NCBI RefSeq assembly: GCF_021535045.1
Contig: NZ_CP091056.1
Coordinates: 1,736,001-1,800,000 of the forward strand
Direction of reading: 5' to 3'
DNA from: Ornithinimicrobium sp. INDO-MA30-4
GTDB lineage: Bacteria > Actinomycetota > Actinomycetes > Actinomycetales > Dermatophilaceae
Length of the DNA stretch: 64,000 nt
The notes beneath the pieces are model-generated. The model was not told where the DNA came from. It saw only the letters and a list, made by a program, of their open reading frames with translations, and made no database searches. Shown piece by piece: positions 9,901 to 19,170 of the stretch. The position numbers and the translations under genes were made by a program. The first letter of the stretch is position 1; each line of letters starts with the position of its first letter.

Positions 9901-10328
9901 CACTGCTTTTCTCGTGACCGCGGTCGCTATCTACGACGGCACGCCGGAGCCGCTTCCAGTGAACGCCGCTGACGCCAGCGATACTGCGGCAGCAACGGAC
10001 GTGCCCGTTGATCAGGCACTCGCGACCGCGACGCCCGAGCCCACAGCTGCGGGAGTTGAATTGCCGAGCGAGGGCCCAGGAGTCACTGAAGCTGGCTTGC
10101 GGCTGATTGCTGCTGATTGCTGCGCCACTATCCGATGGCACCTGGGACGTCTCCGAGCAAGTCATGCTGACCGAACCAACCACGACCTTGACCTTGGCTC
10201 CGGCCGACATCTCCCGTGCCGACAGCCAATTTGGCTTCGCTCGCCCTGAAGCAACCTCAGTGCAAGTCAGCGTGGGCGAGCAACCAGTCGTCATCCCAGA
10301 AGCGCGAGTCATCGGTTTCAAGAGTTAG
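9857..10328 (+). pseudogene. Membrane-anchored protein of unknown function, 5' end uncertain
   Basis: Rightward reading frame with one hydrophobic segment (CVVTAFLVTAVAIY) near its start, a Pro/Ala/Thr-rich linker, and a beta-rich C-terminal part (TEPTTTLTLAPADISRADSQ) ending at the TAG of 10326-10328. I do not recognise the family. A ten-base tandem duplication (CTGATTGCTG twice, 10103-10122) shifts the frame; removing one unit joins LRLIAA to PLSDGTWDV. The 5' end overlaps the truncated DUF4397 gene on the other strand, so the true start is probably lost. The stop overlaps the GTG of the next CopD-like piece, which suggests former translational coupling. Confidence 0.4.
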
Positions 10329-10601
10329 TGACCTCTGACTACGGCCTGGTGTTCTTCATCAAGGTGGCAATCTTTGGCGCCATGCTCTTGATGGGCAACC
10401 ACGGCCGCAAGTATGCAAACGGGGTAGCGTTGCGCGGCGGCGGCTGCCCGAGCTTCAAAAGACGCCAAGATTAACCACGACAAGCTGGCTAAAGGCGGCC
10501 CGGGTATGCATAGCCTCGCGGTCGCGATGGGCGCTGAGTTGGCCATCGCTTTTGGGATCCTGCTAACGACCTCGCTACTGGTTTTTGTTGCTCCGCACTA
10601 G
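10328..10601 (+). pseudogene. C-terminal part of a CopD-like copper resistance membrane protein
   Basis: The sequence SDYGLVFFIKVAIFGAMLLM resembles the conserved helix of CopD (YG..L..K..L). After a frame change near 10450 comes the last helix, AVAMGAELAIAFGILLTTSL, ending at the TAG of 10599-10601. Only about 90 codons are present, whereas CopD proteins are usually 300 residues or more, so the N-terminal helices are missing. The open frame begins at a GTG overlapping the previous stop. Its stop codon overlaps the stop of the convergent acetyltransferase by three bases. A copC gene lies far away at 53068. Confidence 0.5.
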
Positions 10602-11056
10602 TTAGCGTGCTCCAGCCGCATCGGCAGGTGCGGGATGCCGTCTTCAAGGAAATCGTCGCCGCAGCGAGCAAAGCCAAACTTCGCATACCACTGCTCCAGG
10701 TGAGCCTGAGCTTCGATGTTGATCGGGGCATCCGAGCAATGCTCGATGGCTGCCCGCATGAGCACAGCCGCATACCCTTGGCCGCGGTGGTTGGCATGGG
10801 TGGCAACTCGACCGATGCGCCAGCCCTGCTCCGGGGTGCCAACGTTATCTCTCAGGGTGCGCACGGTTGAGGCGATATCGCCCTCAGCCTCAATCCACCA
10901 CTGCTGCGCATCTGCGTCAAGGTCGCGACCGTCCAGCTCGGGGTAGGGGCACTCCTGCTCGACGACGAAGACGTCCACTCGCAAGCGCAACAGCTCATAC
11001 ATCGTCTCTGGGGCGATTTGCGTGATGTGGCTGCGCTGGATCTCGTGCTCAGTCAT
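10598..11056 (-). CDS. ElaA-family GNAT acetyltransferase
   Basis: Intact 152-residue N-acetyltransferase related to ElaA. The N-terminal block LLRLRVDVFVVEQECPYPEL and the acetyl-CoA loop RVATHANHRGQGYAAVLM are typical, and the C-terminus has the QAHLEQWYAKFGF signature. The acceptor is unknown. The ATG at 11056 starts the conserved region; an in-frame codon at 11095 would add 13 residues without family similarity. The gene is monocistronic and divergent from the PHP gene, with only 22 bases between the starts. Confidence 0.88.
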   Translation of the reverse strand: MTEHEIQRSHITQIAPETMYELLRLRVDVFVVEQECPYPELDGRDLDADAQQWWIEAEGDIASTVRTLRDNVGTPEQGWRIGRVATHANHRGQGYAAVLMRAAIEHCSDAPINIEAQAHLEQWYAKFGFARCGDDFLEDGIPHLPMRLEHAN

Positions 11057-11078
11057 GCCAGGAATGCTAGCCGGTAAA

Positions 11079-12109
11079 ATGATCAGCATGAGCATCGAAC
11101 CTGTCGACGCACTGCGGCGGATCGCCTTCTTGCTAGAACGTTCTCACGCTTCGACCTACCGCGTGAAGGCTTATCGCGAGGCTGCCACAACCCTGCTGGG
11201 CCTGCCAGAGGATCAGGTCCCCGAGCGGGTCGCCAAGGGCACGCTCAAGCAATTGCCGGGCATAGGTGACTCAACCGCCACCGTGATCGAGCAAGCCGTG
11301 GCAGGCAGCATTCCCGACAAGTTGGCCGAGCTAGAAGATACTGTTGCGGGCCCACTGGCGACCGGCGGGGAGTCGATGCGCAAATTGTTGCGTGGGGACC
11401 TACACAGCCACTCGGATTGGTCTGACGGCGGCTCCCCGATCCAAGAGATGGTCGCAACGGCGATGGAGATCGGACACGACTATCTTGCGCTGACCGATCA
11501 CTCGCCCCGGCTCAAGGTGGCCAATGGGCTATCTGCCGAGCGCCTGCAACGCCAGATTGGCATCATCGACTCCATCAACGGAGCACTGGGCGATGCCTTC
11601 ACCCTGCTAAAGGCCATAGAAGTCGACATCTTGGACGACGGCGCACTCGACCAAAGCGCCACCATGCTGGACCAACTCGATATCCGCGTTGCCTCGGTCC
11701 ACTCAAACTCAAGATGGAGTCGGCCCCGATGACCCGACGGCTGGTCGCGGCCGTGCGCCTGCCGCATACCAACGTCTTGGGGCACTGCACCGGGCGATTG
11801 GTTGAGGGCTCTCGAGGGACCCGAGCCCAGAGCACCTTTGATGCGGAGGCGGTCTTTGCAGCCTGCGCGGAAGCGAACACAGCCGTCGAGATCAATTCAC
11901 GCCCCGAGCGTTGCGACCCACCCGATGACCTTCTAGCTTTGGCGATCGAAGCCGGGTGTTTGTTCGCCATCGATACGGACGCCCACGCCCCTGGCCAACT
12001 CGACTTCCAGGCGTATGGCTGCGAGCGGGCAGTACGTCTCGGCTTGCCCCCTGACCGGGTAATTAATACCTGGGACCTGCCCGATTTGCGGGCCTGGGCC
12101 AACCCGTAA
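11079..12109 (+). CDS. PHP domain protein with helix-hairpin-helix N-terminus (PolX-like C-terminal part)
   Basis: Metal-dependent phosphoesterase of the PHP superfamily, resembling a PolX without the polymerase fingers and palm. Residues about 1-100 form a helix-hairpin-helix module (LKQLPGIGDSTATVIEQA). The PHP domain then begins at LLRGDLHSHSDWSDGG, with further metal ligands in LALTDHS, HCTGR and the C-terminal DTDAHAPGQLD. One frameshift near 11705 (CACTCAAACTC lacks a C) interrupts VASVHSKLKMES. The start is ATG 11079 or 11088. The likely role is phosphoester hydrolysis in nucleic acid metabolism, by family analogy only. Confidence 0.82.
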
Positions 12110-12206
12110 AGATTCCGTTTTGTAGATCGGCTGAATCTGCCGTATCGTTCCTGTCTGTCCTCAGGGAGACTGAAATGCCTCGGCAAGTCGGTTTTCTCGA
12201 GACTAG

Positions 12207-12279
12207 GTCCCCATCGTCTAGCGGCCTAGGACTCCGCCCTTTCACGGCGGCAGCACGGGTTCGAATCCCGTTGGGGATA
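12207..12279 (+). tRNA. tRNA-Glu (TTC)
   Basis: The cloverleaf is complete. Acceptor arm GTCCCCA pairs with TGGGGAT, the anticodon loop reads CTTTCAC with anticodon TTC, and the T arm is ACGGG TTCGAAT CCCGT. The CCA end is not encoded. It is the first of three tRNA genes in the same orientation. Confidence 0.96.
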
Positions 12280-12348
12280 CGAGAAGAAATAAGGCATACT
12301 TCTCAAGGCGAAACACTTCGGTATGACGCCACACGCAAGGCCTACCAA

Positions 12349-12422
12349 GGCCCCGTAGCGCAGTTGGTTAGCGCGCCGCCCTGTCACGGCGGAGGTCGCG
12401 GGTTCGAGTCCCGTCGGGGTCG
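12349..12422 (+). tRNA. tRNA-Asp (GTC)
   Basis: Acceptor arm GGCCCCG pairs with CGGGGTC, the anticodon stem CCGCC-CTGTCAC-GGCGG gives anticodon GTC, and the T loop is GGTTCGAGTCC. The CCA end is not encoded. It lies 69 bases after tRNA-Glu. Confidence 0.96.
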
Positions 12423-12481
12423 CAGTGATGCACCGCTGTATTGTTCTTCTTCGGGAGGCAATATAGCGGTTGTCGCTATCT

Positions 12482-12554
12482 GGCCAGGTAGCTCAGTTGG
12501 TACGAGCGTTCGACTGAAAATCGAAAGGTCGGCGGTTCGACCCCGCCCTGGCCA
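12482..12554 (+). tRNA. tRNA-Phe (GAA)
   Basis: Acceptor arm GGCCAGG pairs with CCTGGCC, the anticodon loop CTGAAAA gives anticodon GAA, and the T loop is GTTCGACCC. The discriminator is A. It is the last of the three-tRNA cluster and is followed at once by a terminator hairpin. Confidence 0.96.
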
Positions 12555-12557
12555 CTC

Positions 12558-12602
12558 ACGAAAGCCGCGAGTCTGCCCCCTGATGCACTTGCGGCTTTCG
12601 TT
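12558..12602 (+). terminator. Terminator after the tRNA cluster
   Basis: The stem CGAAAGCCGC pairs with GCGGCTTTCG around a loop of about 20 bases, immediately downstream of tRNA-Phe and upstream of the polymerase gene. The T tract is short. Confidence 0.7.
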
Positions 12603-12646
12603 TGCCCGCCGTGCGTTTCACCGGTCACCCCAGCGAAAGACCGCCC

Positions 12647-14360
12647 ATGTATGCCGTGCTTAGCGCCACTCAAGATGGTGCCAGCGTGCAACTCGTGGGC
12701 CAGGATCTGCAGCCGCTCGGCCCTCCTGACGTCATTAACCGCGATGGCTTGCCGGACCTCGTCCGCACCCTAAACGCTCGGCATACTGTGAATTCGCCAG
12801 CGGACTTGCGGTGGGTTTGGGCCGACACCACCCGCTGGTATCCCACGCTCCTCGCCGCTGGCCTGCGGATTGAGCGCTGCCGCGACTTGCGCTTGACTCG
12901 GCGCATCATCCGCGGGTCGTCGCTGACCGCCGATAGCCACCTCGCTGGCCGCGGTGAGGACTTCTGGGACCGGGCCACTCCCGCTAGCCCTCCCAAAGCC
13001 CTCTTTGACGCTCCCGAAGCCCTCTTTGCGGCTCCCGATGACGCCTTTGGCGGCCTCGCCTTCGCTGACGTCGACGTGTTGGGTGAGTTCGCGGCTCAAC
13101 AGGATGCGATCTTGGGTAGCCCCGCGGCCGGGCGGCTTTCGATGCTGGTGGCGGCTGAGTCTGCTGGTGCCTTGATTGCCGCCGAGATGTCGCACGCCGG
13201 GCTGCCGTGGAGCGCTCAGGAGCACGACGCCCTCCTCACCGAAGCGCTTGGCCCTCGCCCGCGACTCGGCGACCGACCGGCCGTCCTTGAGGACGTGCGG
13301 ATCGAGGTCGCGCAAGCCCTCGGCAGTCCTCTCTCAACCCTGACTCCGCGGTCTCGTTGTTGCGAGCTTTACGCGAGGCTGGGATTGACGTCGAAAGCAC
13401 TCGGTCCTGGGAGTTGCAGCGCATCGAGCATCCAGCGATTGAACCGCTCTTGCGCTACAAGAAGTTGTCTCGCCTGCTGACCGCCAATGGTTGGGCCTGG
13501 TGCGATACCTGGGTGCGCGGTGGCCGTTTCCGCCCGGATTACGTCGTCGGTGGCGTTGTCACCGGACGCTGGGCGACCTCCGGCGGCGGAGCCCTGCAGA
13601 TCCCCCGCCAAATCCGTCGTGCTGTCCTTTCCGACCCTGGCTGGACCTTCGTCGTCGCGGACGCAGCGCAGGTCGAGCCTCGGGTGTTGGCTGGCATGGC
13701 CCGCGATGAAGCTATGGCGGCTGCGGGGCGGGGTGGCGACCTCTACAGCGGCATCGTGGCCACCAGCGCGCTCAGCACCCGTGAAGAAGCCAACCAGCCC
13801 TGCTGGGAGCCATGTACGGCGCCACCACCGGAGCCAGCGCTGACCTGATGCCACACCTGCGCCGCGCCTTCCCCACCGCTCTTGAGTATGTCGCTGCTGC
13901 CGCGGCCGCAGGCGAGCGCCGGGAGTCGGTGATGACCTGGTGGGGTCGAACTTCGCCGCAACCCGCAGTGTGGCCCACGGAAGAGTCGGCCGCCCGGACG
14001 GCCGGGCGCAGTTGGGGTCGCTTCACTCGCAATTTCGTGGTGCAGGGCAGCGCGGCGGAATGGGCCATGTCGTGGATGGCGATCTTGCGCGGACAACTGA
14101 ACGCATTGGTTGTGACCGGTTACTCGAGTCCTGAACTCGCGGCTCCTGGAGCGGCACCTGCGCCTTTCAACAACCACCCGCACCTGGTGTTCTTTGTGCA
14201 CGACGAAATTGTGGTGCATACCCCTGTAGAACTGGCTGACGAGGTAGCAGGTCTTGTGCGCGATGCAGCAACGGCCGCCGGCCAGCTGATGTTTGGCGAC
14301 TTTGCCGTGGAATTCCCGCTGAGCGTTGCTGTCGTTGACTGCTATGCCGATGGCAAATGA
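12647..14360 (+). CDS. Bifunctional 3'-5' exonuclease/DNA polymerase, family A (two frameshifts)
   Basis: Actinobacterial family A polymerase that lacks the 5' nuclease domain, about 570 residues after repair. The N-terminal third is a degenerate exonuclease domain. The polymerase part shows motif A as VVADAAQVEPRVLAGMARD, a fingers region around RFTRNFVVQGSAAEWA, and motif C as FFVHDEIVVHTP. DAAQVEPR replaces the DYSQIELR of E. coli Pol I, which I recall as usual for this subgroup. Frameshifts near 13330 and 13800 (AACC should be AAACC, restoring REEAKPALLGAMYG) are single-base losses. ATG 12647 is used because upstream codons lack similarity. It probably works in repair synthesis. Confidence 0.85.
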
Positions 14361-14414
14361 TTTAGTGAGATCTTTGCTCGATTGGGGCTGCGGATTTGGG
14401 GTCCGTTTGATTGA

Positions 14415-15253
<839 letters not shown>

Positions 15254-15277
15254 AACTCACCGACAAAACCACAACAC

Positions 15278-15310
15278 GATGCCCCGCCAAGAGACCTTGG
15301 CGGGGCATTC
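15278..15310. terminator. Bidirectional terminator
   Basis: The nearly perfect stem ATGCCCCGCCAAG / CTTGGCGGGGCAT has a four-base loop. It lies between the convergent hydrolase and the ABC transporter operon, 25 bases after the hydrolase stop and 14 bases from the transporter stop. Confidence 0.85.
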
Positions 15311-15323
15311 GTTTGAGCTAGAA

Positions 15324-16279
15324 CTAATCAGCCGAGCAGGTCGTTCGACTCAAGAAGTCACGAGCAACATCTTCAGGCTGTTCCAGGTCAACGGAAACGC
15401 GAGCGTTCATGTCGTTGATGGCATCCTGAGTCAGCGCTGCCGAGATCGGGTCAAAGATGGCGTCCAACTCAGCGCTGTTGGCGTCGTAGACATCCTGGGT
15501 GAAGACCGGGCTCGGGTTGTAGAGCGGGAAGAACGCTTCGTCGTCTTCCAACACGGTCAGGTCCAGGCCTGCAATGCGGCCATCGCTGGTGAAGACCTCA
15601 CCAAAGTTGCAGGGTCGCGCTGGTCAGCCTGGGTGTAGACCAGAGCGGTGTCGAGCACGGTGACGTTGTCACCGGGGAACTCGAAGCCGTAGGCCTCTTC
15701 CATGCCGGGCAGACCGTCATCGCGAGTCGAGAATTCGCTCTCAACGCACAAGGTGGCCATGTCCGGGTCGTCTGAGATCAAAGCGCCCAGGTCTGAGATT
15801 TTGGTGGGGTTGCCCAGCTCGTCGGCCGCTTCGGTCGGGAAGGCAATGCCGTAGGTGTTGTTGAACTCGGCCGGCTGCATCCACACCAGTTCCTCGTCTT
15901 CGAGGTCGCGGTCCCGGACTGCTTCGTACTGCTCGATGCGGTCCGGGATCGGGTCCGTCTCGCCGAAGAAGCTAATCCACGCGGTGCCGTTGTACTCCCA
16001 GTAGGTGTTGATCTCACCACTGGTCAGTGCTGCGCGGGTGATGTCGGTGCCACCAGTGTTGATCTGGTCGGTGACGTCGGCGCCGTTTTCTTCCAGAGCG
16101 ATCTTGCTGATGTTGCCCAAGATGAGCTGCTCGTCGAAGTCCTTGGAGCCAACGGTGATCGAGACGCCCTCAAGCGAGCCTTCGCCGCCGCCCGAAGACG
16201 CGTCGTCTCCACCACAAGCGGCCACGGTCAAGGTGAGTCCTGCCGCCATGCTCAGTGCGGTGATCTTCTTGCTGGTCAT
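15324..16279 (-). CDS. Osmoprotectant ABC transporter substrate-binding lipoprotein
   Basis: Periplasmic-type binding protein for glycine betaine, choline or a similar quaternary amine (OpuCC/ProX-like family). A lipoprotein signal peptide ends at TLTVAACGGDDASS. The domain then opens with ITVGSKDFDEQLILGNI, typical of this family, and contains GGTDITRAALTSGEINTYWEYNGTAW. A frameshift near 15605 (ACCCTGC should be ACCCCTGC) restores CNFGEVFTSDGRIAGLDL. It is the last gene of the four-gene operon 18920-15324. The ATG at 16279 begins the signal peptide. Exact ligand specificity cannot be read from the sequence. Confidence 0.88.
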
Positions 16280-16313
16280 ATGGTTCCTTTCGTGGTGCGA
16301 GTTGATAGTGATC

Positions 16314-17084
16314 ACAACCCGCGGGGAGATGCCAGACGTCCAATAACGCCGGCAAGATAGTCGACGGTCAGAGCGAGGGCCGAAACCATCACGACTCCCG
16401 TCACCAGCACTGGGTCACGGTTCAGCTGGATCCCGTTAAAGATCACAAAGCCGAGTCCACCAGCACCAAAAAGGTGGCCAACGTGGCGGTGCCAACGTTG
16501 ATAATGAGGGCGGTGCGGATACCAGCCAGCATGACCGGCACCGCGAGCGGCATCTCGACGCGAGCCAACACTTGGCGACTCGACATACCCATGCCACGAG
16601 CAGCCTTAATCAGGCTCTTGTCGACCTGCTGGATGCCGACCATGGTGTTGCGCAAAATTGGCAGTGTTGAGTATGCGACCAGGCCAAAAATAACGCCTTG
16701 CACGCCGATGCCAAACCAGATGACCACAATCGTCAACAATCCAAAGGACGGGATTGCCTGACCGGCGTTTGCCAGCCCCAAGACGAACGGCGTCGCTCGC
16801 TTAAGGGATGGCCGTGTCACCAGAATGCCCAGCGGGATCGCGATCAAAATCACCAAGGCTGTTGAGATGCCCGTCAGGTAGAGGTGTTCCATCAGGCTCT
16901 CGGTCAACACCTCCTTGTTGAGAACGCGCATCTCAATGCTGTCCAGTTCCAGGCTGCTAATCCAAAGGTAGGTAGCGAGCAAGACTGTGATGATGAAAAT
17001 CGGCGTCCCAAAGAGCGCTAACTTCTTGCGTGTTTGAGACTGCTGGCCTTCTGTCTCAACGACAGGAGCGGGAGCAACGGCCAT
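16314..17084 (-). CDS. Osmoprotectant ABC transporter permease (second)
   Basis: Inner-membrane permease of the OpuC/ProW type with five or six membrane segments. The EAA-like loop lies at SLIKAARGMGMSSRQVLARV. A frameshift near 16460 (TTTTT should be TTTTTT) restores ATFFGAGGLGFVIFNG and leads to a stop at 16314. Its ATG overlaps the stop of the ATPase gene, which indicates translational coupling. Together with the other permease it forms the membrane channel of the transporter. Confidence 0.88.
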
Positions 17085-18279
17085 CAGTCGATCGCCTCCG
17101 TGAACTCCTTCTGCGCCAAGTAGAACTTGCTGTTCTCCTCGCGCATCGTCCGGACTGCCGTCAAGATCGACTCAATGTCGACAACACCCTGGAACACGCC
17201 CGACCCATCCACCACGATGGCGACGCCACCGTTGGAGGTAATCAGCTCGTTGAGCGCATCCGACAAGGTGGCCTGTGGCTCAACCGTGGCCGTCGCTGGC
17301 AGCCCCAACTTGGCGATGTCTTCGCCAGCATGCGCACGACTGAGGTCCCGGGCGCCAACCCAACGCAGCGGGCGACGCTGGTCGTCCAAGATCATCATCG
17401 TTGACCAGGGCGACTCCGCGAGTCGCTGGCGCAGGGTCGACAACTCTTCGTGCGCAGTGCCGGTTGGTGTGTCGGTGGCCATTTCGATGTCGCGGATACG
17501 CGTCAGGTTGAGACGCTTCAGCGATGCGCCCTGACCGATGAAGTCCGAAACATAGTCATCAGCCGGGCTGCTCAAGATCTCTTCCGGGCTAGCGAACTGC
17601 GCGATGTGAGACTGCTCCTTGAGCACGACAATCTTGTCGCCCATCTTGATGGCCTCGTCGATGTCGTGGGTGACGAAGACAACGGTCTTTTGGATCTGAG
17701 CTTGCAAACGCAAAACTCGTTTTGCAGGCGCTCACGAGTGATGGGGTCGATGGCACCGAACGGCTCATCCATCAACATCACGGGCGGGTCGGCTGCCATT
17801 GCGCGAGCCACACCCACGCGCTGACGTTGGCCACCAGAGAGTTCCTTAGGGAATCGGTCGCGATACTGGCTTGGTTCCATGCCAATCAGGCCGAGCAGCT
17901 CATCGACCCGCTCATCCATCCGGCCCTTTTTCCAGCCGATCATGCCCGGCACGGTCGCAATGTTTTGGGCGATGGTGCGGTGCGGAAAGAGGCCCGTCTC
18001 TTGGATAACATACCCGATGCGGCGACGCAGGCTATCGACCTGGGCGTCCGTAACGTCTTCGCCTTCAAGGATGATCCGACCCGAGGTCGGCTCGATCAAC
18101 CGGTTGATGAGCTCCATCGAGGTGGTCTTGCCGCAACCTGAGGGTCCAACAAAGACGACGATTTCGCCCTTCTGGATGGTCAACGACAGCTTGTCGACTG
18201 CCGGCACGCTCTGGCCAGGGAATGTCTTGGTGAGCTCGTCGAGCTCAATCATCACTTCGGAAGTGGAGTTAGTGCTCAT
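17084..18279 (-). CDS. Osmoprotectant ABC transporter ATPase with CBS domains
   Basis: ATP-binding subunit of a quaternary amine transporter. Walker A is GPSGCGKTTS, the signature is LSGGQRQRVGVARA and Walker B is VMLMDEPFGAID, with the H-loop in VFVTHDID. Two CBS domains follow (about residues 255-370), as in OpuCA, where they sense ionic strength. A frameshift near 17708 (TTTT should be TTTTT) joins ERLQNEFLRLQAQIQK. It overlaps both neighbouring permease genes by a few bases. This is the usual order permease-ATPase-permease-binding protein. Confidence 0.92.
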
Positions 18280-18920
18280 CGAATACCTCGCGGGGTGGTG
18301 AAGCGGCGGATCAAGATAAAGGCGGCGTCAAACAGGTAGGCCACGATGACAACGGCCAAAGTGCCTCCGTAGACGAGGTTCTCCGCGCCCGGGGAGCCAA
18401 GAGAGCGCAACCCACGGAAGATTTCGTTGCCCAGGCCAGGGCCACCAACAATGGCGGCGATGGCGGCAATTCCGACGACGACCTGGGTGGAGACCCGAAC
18501 GCCGGTGATGATGACTGGCCAGGCCAGCGGAAGTTCGACCTTGGCGAGCCGACGCCAAGACCCCATCCCCATACCGCGAGAAGCCTTGACGATGGCTGGA
18601 CTCACTGATTGCAGACCGGCCACCGTGTTGCTGATGATGGGATACAGGGCGTACAGGGTCAGGCCAGCAATGGCTGGAGGTGCACCCAGTCCAAAGATCG
18701 GCACGAAGATAGCCAACAAAGCCAGCGACGGGATGGTCAGCATGATGCCCGCACCGCTCAGGATGATGGGGTTCCAGCGAGTTTTTCGGTGCGCAGTGAT
18801 GCCCAAGGGGACACCAATGAGGATAGCCAAGCCCATGGAAATCAGCACAAGGTTGATGTGCTCCAAAGACAGTTCAAAAAGGTTATCCCCACTCCGACTT
18901 AGGTAATCAAGGAAGTCCAT
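18276..18920 (-). CDS. Osmoprotectant ABC transporter permease (first)
   Basis: Intact 214-residue permease and the promoter-proximal gene of the operon. The segments LVLISMGLAILIGVPLGI and LALLAIFVPIFGLG and the EAA loop PAIVKASRGMGMGSWRRLAK are typical of the OpuCB/ProW family. The stop overlaps the ATPase start by four bases. The 250 bases upstream (18921-19170) hold no gene and presumably contain the operon promoter, but I cannot point to a convincing -35/-10 pair or osmotic regulatory site. Confidence 0.9.
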   Translation of the reverse strand: MDFLDYLSRSGDNLFELSLEHINLVLISMGLAILIGVPLGITAHRKTRWNPIILSGAGIMLTIPSLALLAIFVPIFGLGAPPAIAGLTLYALYPIISNTVAGLQSVSPAIVKASRGMGMGSWRRLAKVELPLAWPVIITGVRVSTQVVVGIAAIAAIVGGPGLGNEIFRGLRSLGSPGAENLVYGGTLAVVIVAYLFDAAFILIRRFTTPRGIR

Positions 18921-19170
18921 TCGTCTCCTACAGTCAGCTTGAGGGCTGCCACAATTCGCCGTCTCGGCGTCACAGGCCGTGGCGGCTTTCTTTTATGACT
19001 ACACGCGTGACCAGGGTTTTCAACTTGAGCACCAATCACGTCACGATCACGAAACGATGCGGTCACATTAATGAGCACGCGACTAAAAACCCTTGCCAAA
19101 CTGAGCGCTTGCCGCGATAATTTCGCGGTAAAGGCGGAGCGGTAATTGCCCCCGCTAGCGCTGTTGCGAT

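Noticed and set aside
12175-12663. Open frame running through the three tRNA genes
   Set aside because: It crosses three complete tRNA cloverleafs and has no family similarity.
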